Assembly: GCA_021464525.1 (NCBI GenBank)
Contig: JADRCO010000243.1
Span: 1 to 41,411, forward strand
Origin: Rhizophagus sp. LPA8_4_AMF
Taxonomy: Eukaryota; Glomeromycota; Glomeromycetes; Glomerales; Glomeraceae
Direction: 5' to 3'
Length of the DNA: 41,411 bases
How positions within the stretch are numbered: position 1 is the stretch's first letter; each line of letters opens with the position of its first letter. Position numbers and translations under genes: made by a program. Of this stretch, positions 33,210-41,411 are shown in pieces. The notes below the pieces were generated by a model. It was not told the DNA's origin. It was given only the letters and a program-made list of their open reading frames with translations, and made no database searches.

Positions 33210-33473
33210 AGGTCACGCAAATTTGATTTTTTGGTTCACGTAACATTGAAATTTGAAATCGATCCAAGGACCCGGGTTTTATTTTTTATAATAGAAAATT
33301 TTACATGACCTCTTAAAAAAAATACAAAAAACGTATAAAAAAAATTTTCTCAATGTTTAAAGTCCACCCGGAAAATTTTTATAAATAAACAATATATAAA
33401 ATTTTTTTCGAAGTTTTACAAAAAACTGTCCCGACCGGGTGACGTGAACCGAAAAAAATCAAATTTGTGTGGC
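33210..33473. mobile_element. TA-flanked MITE, about 264 bp
   Basis: The left end AGGTCACGCAAATTTGATTT matches the reverse complement of the right end, GGCCACACAAATTTGATTTT, and similarity continues to GGTTCACGT, about 35 bp in all. TA lies on both sides (33208-33209 and 33474-33475), as expected for Tc1/mariner-superfamily insertion. The interior has GACCCGGGTTTT-like and GTCCCGACCGGGT segments but no coding frame. Confidence 0.8.
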
Positions 33474-33479
33474 CTAACC

Positions 33480-34222
33480 GTTGATTTTTTGTGAGGCTGG
33501 ATTTGCACAAATTACTAAACATGTAAATAAAGTTCAACCAATAAAGTTCAAAAATTGAAGAAATTTTTATTTATAATTCGACAGGTTCTAAACTTTTTGA
33601 GTATAATATGTTGCTCTAACAAATTATTTTGTTCTTTCATAACAGACAATAAAATAAAAGCAAATTATTTCTTGAAAAATTAAAACTTTATGGCATTTTT
33701 CATGGATACATGATTTCATTTTTATCAATGTGACTAAATAAATGCTTATAATTTAATCTCAGAAAAATAACAAGAGCACCGATGTATGAGTAACACGGGT
33801 CATAATGGTCTGGCATGTAAGAGAAGATTTATTGGTCAACCCTCATTATAATTTAACACCATTAAATATAATGATTCGGTATCCTGAGATGACACATGTG
33901 TTATCAGTAAGGAACGATCATACAAAGATATCCTAATGACGTTCTCCTTGTATGATTTTGCGTTTAAGAGTTAGTATATATGAATGGTGAAACGCTCTTC
34001 ATTGGCCTATGAACGGTTCTTAACCATAAACAATAGATGATTATGAACATACTGCTTTGTTACTAGATGTAAGGTTAAATAAGTTACCAAGATTACCGAT
34101 TACCGATGCGAATTATAAAAAGATCACCAATACTGTTTATGTCATCACCGAGTGTTGAATGGAAAATATGGAATACTTTGTTTTCCAATTAATTATTCAG
34201 CACTTTAAAGTTACTTTCTTTG

Positions 34223-34253
<31 letters not shown>

Positions 34254-34430
34254 TTTCCCATTTTACCGATCAATTTCTTACTGTTTAATAATAATTCTAT
34301 ACAAAAATAAAAAAAATAATGTTGTAATTTAAATTCTAAATCGTCCACAGTTCTTCATTAAAGATCAGATCCTAGCTTCGACATCGGATTTGCTATCTAC
34401 ACACTATCCGAATTAGAGAGCTCTTTCTAA
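33480..34430. other. Intergenic region
   Basis: No gene supported. It contains a TA dinucleotide microsatellite (about 34229-34253) and a partial hairpin GTGTTGAATGGAAAA...TTTTCCAATTAATTATTCAGCAC (about 34151-34203). Confidence 0.45.
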
Positions 34431-34461
34431 ATGGACCAACAAACATTCCAAATCGGTGCAG
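34431..34461 (+). other. Possible orphan first exon
   Basis: ATG GAC CAA CAA ACA TTC... (MDQQTFQIGA) ends at a consensus donor GTAAGT (34462). It follows a less A/T-rich leader that looks like a 5' untranslated region. No convincing second exon was found in the next 800 bases, so it may be the surviving head of a broken gene or chance. Confidence 0.2.
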
Positions 34462-35194
34462 GTAAGTTCACCCGTCTCTAATTCATGATCTACTTCTGCA
34501 TCAACAATATTATAACTATTGTTTTTGCGGGTTATATATTTGCAAGTTTTGACGAAAAACTTTACAAGATTTAAAGAGAGAAAAATATAAGGAGAGAAGG
34601 GGAGAATACAGTAGCAACAAATTAGATTTTGTACTCTTTATATTATTTCTCATTTAAAATTTGATATTTTTAGTCTATTATTCATAGATATTGATATCAG
34701 CATCATAAAATAACTATCAGTAAAAAATTTATGCAAAAAAAAAAAAAAATTATAATTCAATATGTTCTTGCATTGAATCAAATTTATGCATCATTAGGCT
34801 GCAAAGAAAATTCCGAGTATTTTTTATTTAAAAAGATGAATTGCTAGGCGGACTGGAAATGATCAATCGACAAATGACCCAATAGTTTTAACAATTTGAG
34901 TATAATCCCTTACAAATCAATAATTTTTCATTTTTTTTCTGACGTATCGCCGGATTTCGTTAAAACAAGCAACCAGTCGAGAGTCAATCTTTTTATTAGA
35001 TAAAAAATTCTGTCAAACTTTTTTTTCCTCTCAAAAACTTATAAATCCAGTTATTTTATTTATAAGATTTAACAAATTAAATAAAATATATTACACAAAA
35101 AACATATTGACAAATTTAATATGAAACTGCCAGAATTTATAAGAAAAAGTTTCACCAAAAAGTTCATCTTAAAGGAGATAAAAGATTAGCTTGG

Positions 35195-35281
35195 GACAGG
35201 TGGCTAAGTCTGGTTAAAGGCGCCCCATTTGAATAGACTAATCACTAATGCTTATCGCATTCCAGGGTTCAAATCCCTGTC
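35195..35281 (+). tRNA. Degenerate tRNA-Ser-like sequence
   Basis: Has a D-arm-like TGGCTAAGTCTGGTTAAAGG, a loop TTTGAAT that would carry a TGA anticodon, a long variable arm ATGCTTATCGCAT and a perfect T arm CAGGG-TTCAAAT-CCCTG (35263-35279). These parts are in the order of a class II (Ser/Leu) tRNA with plausible A and B boxes. The anticodon stem (CCCCA against AGACT) does not pair, and GACAGG can pair only with bases shared with the T stem. Best read as a tRNA pseudogene or the head of a tRNA-derived SINE. Confidence 0.45.
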
Positions 35282-35282
35282 A

Positions 35283-35862
35283 GAGGAGCGTAGGAAACGT
35301 GGAAACAACCCTTATTCGGAGCTTAATGTTAATGATCCTAATAGTCTGAACCTTTGGAAGGTTGATATCGATGAAAAAGACTAACTTGACGGCATTTCTA
35401 TCGAAAAGATATCGAAAAAAAATTTTAGGCAGGACGATGGGTCATAGAGAAATTTTAGAGATTAAGCTAATTTTCCATCTGATTATGATCATCCAGAAGG
35501 TCACGTTCATGTCATCGGTAGTCTCTCCCAGTGAGTGTCTCCAATATTTTACCTCTTAAAAAAGAAATTCTTGAGTTTACGACTTGTTTCTCCTATGTGA
35601 GGAGAAAAGGCATCTTACATCAAAGCTTACAATAAAAGAAGGAAGACCAATCATAAGATCGATCTCTATATGATGAAAAATGATAGTGATTTTAATATTT
35701 TGAAAGAATCGATGCAAATGGATTAAGTTCCTTTGATGGTAACGGTTTAGAATATGTTGTCATCTCGTTAGATTCTGATATTAATAAAAATATCACACTA
35801 GTTATTCTTATCTTGAGCGATAAAGATTTTAACCCAGTTTCATCCCACGTGACTTACTAAGT
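35283..35862 (+). pseudogene. Relic of a Crinkler (CRN)-type effector gene
   Basis: Read in one frame: EERRKRGNNPYSELNVNDPN then SLNLWKVDIDEKD, a stop, LDGISIEKISKKNF, two further stops, and ANFPSDYDHPEGHVHVIGSL. LWKV (35352-35363) and the closing 'P..HVHVI' (about 35490-35516) in this spacing are hallmarks of the ubiquitin-like N-terminal domain of CRN proteins, which are abundant in Rhizophagus. Further coding-like pieces follow in other frames (HKIDLYMMKNDSDFNILKES near 35655-35715; FDGNGLEYVVISLDSDINKN near 35728-35790). At least three stops and frame changes make it non-functional. Confidence 0.6.
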
Positions 35863-36780
35863 CTTGGACATGAAAATTTTTATATAATACAACATCACAA
35901 AGAGAGGATAATTGTACAACTGCATTAATATCAAACCCTTGTGTAGTAGATACCACCTCACGTCTGATCCGGTACACAAGTCAAAATTCTGAGTTGTGAT
36001 ACTTAGATACTTAGCCACAACCCTGTTTGCTCAGCAGACGACACCATTTACTTCCACTATTTCTTGAAAAGATTTTGTAGGTCAAATGACGACTTTAAAC
36101 TTCCTCAGGATGTTAATCTCATATCGCGACATTAAGTTGTTTTGTCTTGTTGAATAAAGAAATTTTTTTCCAAGACATTTCTTTTAATAAAGCAATTTAC
36201 CTTTCATAGACCACAAATGACTGTAGGCAAGCTTGATTTATCAGAAACATTTACCAAGACGTTGCCAAAGATTATTTAATAACCATGGTATTCCGTGTAG
36301 ATTTGTGAAAAATGACGTACAGTACATGAATAATTCAACCATATTGTTTGATAACTATTCCATGAAGTAAGTATTCCTATGATTGCATATGAGTAAATAA
36401 TCTCTAGACAAATTCAATCCATTTTAACTTTCGTATATAATGTCACAAATTCTCGTATACTCCCTATCGGTTCACTTCCTGTGGTCTTTCTGATTCATAT
36501 TCAAATAATTTGATTCGAGAATATGGTGATAATAATGTCTTTTAATATTTTTTTTGCAGAATTTGCTAATAACGGCATTTTCTTGAAGATAATTTCCCGG
36601 AGATTTTTTTAATGTTAAATTTATGACTAAAAAGTACATGAATAAAGCAGTGTATATACCACTTCTTTAACTATGTTTCAAAGCCCAGGCAGTTTATCTT
36701 GTTTCTCTAATTGTTGGAAAGTAATTCACGCTTCATTTTGTCAATTCTATTTGGTTTAATTTCCTATTTTGTAGTAAAAA
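35863..36780. other. Probable decayed tail of the CRN relic, then non-coding
   Basis: Short coding-like pieces (SADDTIYFHYFLKRF near 36035) suggest that the CRN-like gene once extended to about 36170. No intact frame. The rest is A/T-rich. Confidence 0.35.
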
Positions 36781-36789
36781 ATTAGAGTT

Positions 36790-37135
36790 TTAGTCGAGGC
36801 AATCTTGTTCGATGATTAATTAGTTTGATCCGATCAATCAACTAAGGAATTCTGACCTTGACTATTATCATTCTCAATTCGATCAAGGGCTTTGATCGAT
36901 TAAAAAAAATTTTTAAAAAAAATTTTTCTCCGCCCAATAATGCTACGGCACATTACAAATTTTTTTTTTTTTTTTTTAATAGTCATACACATTATAAACT
37001 TATTATTTCATGCAATTAAAACTATTGTCCCTTCGATTGTACTTCAATCGATTAAATAAGACTTTCCAAATCGATCAAAGACCACCAAAACTAGCCAATT
37101 AATCGATCAAGAGATTTGGTAGCAATCAAATTCCC
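36790..37135. repeat. Imperfect inverted-repeat element rich in ATCGATTAA/CGATCAA
   Basis: The left part (TCTTGTTCGATGATTAATTA) and the reverse complement of the right part (TCTTGATCGATTAATTGGCT) are related. ATCGATTAA or its complement occurs repeatedly (about 36895, 37027, 37100). A poly-T run lies in the middle (about 36960-36979). Probably an old MITE; its ends are not sharply defined. Confidence 0.45.
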
Positions 37136-37139
37136 TAAA

Positions 37140-38761
37140 AAAATATGCGTTAAAAAAAAATGAATGAACTTATAATATTAAATTAACATGCATACTTCAT
37201 GTGTATTCAAAGGTCTGAAATCTCTTTTTTTTTTTATATAATGTTTATAACGGTAAGGATAAATTTACTAATATTGTCCTGGTGTAGTCTACACTTATTG
37301 TAATGGACAATCACGCCCACAAGTCCCGCAACAGAGATATAATTTATTAACCACATTTTCCGATGCTTTAACGATAAATCTGATGTAAATAATTAAGATT
37401 TTTGTTCTTGCTTTTCGGCCATGTTATTAGTAAAAGTCGTGTTCGTTATATTAATAGATAATTTTCTTGAAGCACTTCTTGCAAAAAAATATATGAACAA
37501 TAAACCGAGAACTTTTATTTTTTTTCAGGGAATAATAAATCTTTCTGAATATTCTGAATACTTCATGGTTAATAAGTTTTTGCGTGGAATTTTATGTCGT
37601 CGAAGTACAAGACGTGTCAATTAATTTCAAATATTTCGGATCACTTTTGAGTAAATTCAATTGAGAATAAAATATTAACTTTAGATTACATTTAGATGCA
37701 TAATATTATAACGATTTTCAATCTTGTTTATAAGACCGAAAATACTGCTTCAAACATTGCCAAATAGAGGTTCTAATATGTGTTTTTTGTCATGTTATTT
37801 ACATTGATTTTTTCTTTTTTATTTAGAATTAAACGTAAAAATAGAAATTAAAATGCTCACATACTACCTTCGAAGTAATTAAATTAGAGAATAAAACAAT
37901 AGAGAGTTTGGTGCAGGAGCTGATCGGCTCCACATTTTTGAACGAGCAGGTTAATAACTCACATTATCAAGACCTGTGTACGAGATATGATGCCGTAGAA
38001 TCAAATAAAGAATTATAAAACTATAACTCGATAAACAAAAGAAGTCCTTTTTATTTATAACCTAAAATGATGAATCTTCTAGTAAGATTAGAATTTTTAG
38101 AGAAAAGGAAACTTCAATTTGATTGGTAATTTTGATTTCGCGAGTATATAACTAATTCTAATTATTTGATAGGGAATGAAAAAATTTTATTATTTACTTA
38201 TTTATATTTATTTGTAATCGATTTGTAATCAATGCTAATTTATTATAACTTTACAGTCGAAATCATTTGATCAACGGAACAAAAGCAAATATAAAACAAT
38301 AAATACTTTTATGGTAACAAAGTCCCTAAATAGGGATCATGATGTGGCCAAATACGATCATTACATACTGATATATAAATATTGTTGATTATATCATCTA
38401 GTCTAAATATCTAATCAGATGCAATAAATAGCTTATTGTATAGTATTCTGCTAGTGTATCATTGAGCGATGCAGTTCGGATAATACCTTATCCAATTACT
38501 AAATATATTGTTATTGTTATAGCAAAATTTCTTGAAAAGGAAAAGAAGTTTCAGGAAGGATTTCTTTGTTTGATAAATAGTATGTTTGATCATCCAGTTC
38601 GAAATTGAACATGACTATTTATGGTTAGATTTATTAATTGTCATACCGAGTAGCGCATATTTGCGTAATTGATTGTAAAAATTCCGGAATTGAATATCCG
38701 ATAGAGATTCTCTTAATAAAAAGGAAAGAAAAAAAAAAAGAAACTAATTTTTTTTTTTATT
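37140..38761. other. Intergenic region upstream of the kinase-family gene
   Basis: No gene firmly supported. A 67-codon frame at 37421-37624 is interrupted by an acceptor-like TTTTTTTTCAG and has no recognisable domain. A hairpin GGAGC-TGATCG-GCTCC lies at 37917-37932. The leader just before 38762 is purine-rich (GGAAAGAAAAAAAAAAAGAA). Confidence 0.4.
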
Positions 38762-41028
38762 ATGGCTGTCGTTCATAAAGAATTAATTTATTCTGAAATT
38801 CATAGAGTGGAGGAATTGGCAGAACATAATACTCAAAATGATAAAGAAAAACAATATGAATTTATTAAACAAACAATATTTACCGATAAATCTCTTACGA
38901 ATGATGAAAAATCATATGCAATAAAATTAATAAATAAAAAAATCGATAAATATAAAGTTCGCGAAAATAAAGGAACAAGAAGAATTTGCGAAATTTGTCA
39001 AAGAAATTGTCTAGCCATATTATATTGTGAATATTGCGTTCGAAATTATTTAAAAGCACAATTCTCAAACTGGACATCTGAAAATGATAATATCGATAAT
39101 TTAATACGTGAATGTCAAATGGAAACACTTAAACCAGATAATATAATAGAATGGATCCCATACAATAATTTACAAAGTGTTGATTATTTAACTGGAAATA
39201 GTTGTCCTAAAATTTATAACGCAATTTGGATTGATGGATATTATGATGAGTGGGATTCTAAAGAAAACAAATTAAAAAGAATTGGAGGTAAACCGGACGT
39301 GGTACTTAAGAAATTAGAAAATGTTGAAAAAGCTAGTAAAAGTTGGATTGATGAGGTATATTTATTTAAAATATATTATATTTTCTTATATATAAAATAA
39401 TAATTTAATAATAAAAATGAATTTGTGTTTCTTTTAGGCAAAATCTTATTTAAATATAAGTAGTAAATATGGAGAGACATTAGCATGTTATGGTTTAACA
39501 AAAGATCCATCAAATGGAAATTATATGCTTGTAATGAATAAATCTCACATGAATTTAAGAGAATATTTAAAACGAATGCATAACGAGATTACGTGGAGAG
39601 AAAGAATTCAGATTACTGAGCATATTATATATGCGCTTTCCCGAATTCATAAGGAGGGATCAATTCATAAGAATTTACATTCAGGAAATATATTGTTTAA
39701 TCAGACTAGCCAACTATTTTATATCAGTGATCTTGGATTTTGCGGACCAGCTGATAGGCCATCAAATAGTATATATGGAAATCTTCCTTATATAGCACCC
39801 GAAATTATTGCCGGTGAAGAAACTACTTTTGCATCTGATATTTATAGTATTGGTATTCTTATGTGGGAAATTTCATCTGGAAAACCACCTTTCATTTGTC
39901 ATGAAGACGACCATTTTCTCGCAATAAATATAATTAATGGAATAAGACCAAAAATTGAATCTGGAATCCCTTTAGAATATAAAAAATTAATGATACAATG
40001 TTGGGATGCTGATCCAAGTAGGCGGCCTAATCTTAGAGATCTTTATAATAAAATTTTTGAAATGAGAAAACATTGTAAAAATATACCAAACGTTTCAAAT
40101 AGTAATAATAATAAGAATAAAAGCATGATTAAAAAATTTATTAAAAAACTTAAAGTTTTTCAACCATTCGAATCAAAAGCAAATAATATATTAGAAATAA
40201 GCGAGACAAACAGTTTGGATGAACCTGATGGTAAATTATTTACGAGTAAAGTTTATGCATTTGAGAATTTTCCTGAGCCAAGAAATGGAACGGAAGGTAT
40301 GTATGGATATATTATTTAATTATATATAAACTTGAATTTTATATTTAAATTAAATATTCAATTTACTATTTCGTTTAAATAAAATAGAGGAACAAGAAGG
40401 TATACTATTTAATTGAATCCTAGTATTTTTTTTTACTGGAAGAAAAATGATTAATATTTTTTTTTAATATATTAATTTAAAGAATTTCATAATCAACCTT
40501 ATAATTTCAGCATTTCTAATAACGGTAAGTATTACTTAAAATTTTTTATGATTGTATAATTGGAATTTTTATAATTAATTAATTATTTTTAGTCGATGAT
40601 AATATTTTGAATATGATGCAATCAAGTAGTGTCTTTAAAGGTAATAAATAGTGTTGTTAATTAAAATGATTTTATTGTTCGATAATAAATTAATTGGTTT
40701 TATTAATTTTAGATAACAAAAAAAAATTTTCTAAAGTACCACAAATAAATTCAAATAAAGGTAAGTCAACCAGGATTATGCGTTGTTATTTCAATATATT
40801 TCTTATTCATGGCGTTTTTTTTTTGATATTCAAGTGTACTATAAAAGAGAAACAATACGACAAACAAAAATCGTAGATAAAGGTATGAAAATGATTATAC
40901 AGTATTTATATTATTTGTGGTTAATATTCTAACCGAATTTTATATTCGTAGACGAACATGAGTTATTTAATAATCCAAATCTTCATTCTGAGGAACAAGA
41001 CGCATTAGAAATCCCTTGGATAGTATGA
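38762..41028 (+). CDS. Protein kinase-like protein with zinc ribbon, probable pseudokinase
   Basis: Eight exons: 38762-39355, 39438-40296, 40388-40399, 40483-40524, 40593-40640, 40713-40760, 40877-40882, 40952-41028; 1686 nt, 561 residues. Residues 76-92 form a CX2C-X9-CX2C zinc-ribbon-like motif. The kinase-like domain starts near 130 (IIEWIPYNNLQ). The glycine loop is degenerate (TGNSCPKIYNAIW); a VLKK lysine remains (183/184). The catalytic loop reads HKNLHSGN (275-282), with Asn277 where the proton-accepting Asp of HRD belongs. DLG (296-298), APE (318-320) and the F-helix Asp332 are kept. It is probably catalytically weak or dead, acting as a scaffold. The tail (SKVYAFENFPEPRN, then EFHNQPYNF and acidic ends) is spread over small exons, all phase 1. 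If intron 40297-40387 were retained the protein would stop at 40319. Confidence 0.85.
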
Positions 41029-41411
41029 TTTTAATTAGTGATCTTATTGTTCTCTTGTCGTTATTTTGGAATTCTTTAGCCAATAAGAATATAGTAGCAA
41101 TAAAATTTGCAAGTTACTTAGTATGTAATTTTAAACAATTTATTGTGGCATATCGGCGAGTTTGATTCATTGGTGCAGATCACATGTTAATGCTAAGCCA
41201 CCCTAATTGAAATTCTTTCAAAATAACTCTCTACAGGAGAAATAATGGAAAAATAAAAATAAAAGTAAAAAAAAGAAGTTAAAAAAAGTTTTTTTTTAAA
41301 AAAAAATATAATCAAAAAGAACGAAAAAGTCAGCTAAAAAATAAAATAAAAATAAAAACTATAGCTATTTATGCAACTTATAATATGACCTACCTATGTC
41401 GGATGGGTTGT
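41029..41411. other. Downstream region of the kinase-family gene
   Basis: A-rich low-complexity sequence (41240-41340). No further gene seen before the window ends. Confidence 0.5.

Noticed and set aside
35195-35281. A functional tRNA gene
   Set aside because: The T arm and variable arm are good, but the anticodon stem does not pair and no seven-base acceptor stem forms; kept only as a remnant.
37421-37624. 67-codon frame starting MLLVKVVFVILIDNFLEALL
   Set aside because: Hydrophobic start could suggest a secreted protein, but no homology was recognised and an acceptor-like TTTTTTTTCAG interrupts it; not supportable.

Overview
The window looks like nuclear DNA of an arbuscular mycorrhizal fungus, most likely Rhizophagus irregularis or a close Glomeromycotina relative. 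The base composition is very AT-rich, introns are short (about 64-116 nt) GT-AG introns, and the recognisable genes belong to families that are hugely expanded in that genome: BTB-BACK-TLDc proteins, a zinc-ribbon kinase-like family with microexon tails, membrane UDP-glycosyltransferases, SWIM-finger proteins and Crinkler (CRN) effectors. Species assignment is inference from family recognition; no search was run.

Layout. 1-7.8 kb is a graveyard: foldback elements, a decayed BTB-TLDc gene (2346-3369), a small secreted-peptide-like gene with a Kex2/dipeptidase processing signal (4756-4949), a SWIM-finger relic (minus strand) and a Tc1/mariner relic. 8.2-18.5 kb holds two paralogous five-exon UDP-glycosyltransferase genes arranged head to head (minus 8183-10139, plus 16472-18455). 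The 6.3 kb between them contains tandem repeats, a long hairpin and one gene relic. 18.5-24.6 kb has a second BTB-TLDc relic carrying an internal insertion, a 143-bp foldback element, and one intact BTB-BACK-TLDc gene (23059-24549). 25-28.2 kb has inverted arrays of a 15-bp repeat and an unidentified decayed gene on the minus strand. 28.9-31.4 kb is an intact five-exon PWWP-domain chromatin protein gene with an internal 13-residue repeat. 31.4-38.7 kb is mostly non-coding, with a TA-flanked foldback element, a tRNA-Ser-like remnant and a CRN-effector relic. 38.8-41.0 kb is an eight-exon kinase-family gene whose catalytic Asp is Asn, so a probable pseudokinase.

Five genes look intact (two UGTs, BTB-TLDc, PWWP, pseudokinase) and are not an operon or obvious pathway. 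The shared theme is gene-family birth and decay among short inverted-repeat elements. No single new system stands out. The best leads are the processed-peptide gene, the pseudokinase, the head-to-head UGT pair, and the set of foldback elements, several of which carry CACGTG. All exon coordinates were read by eye from splice signals and frame continuity, without transcript evidence.
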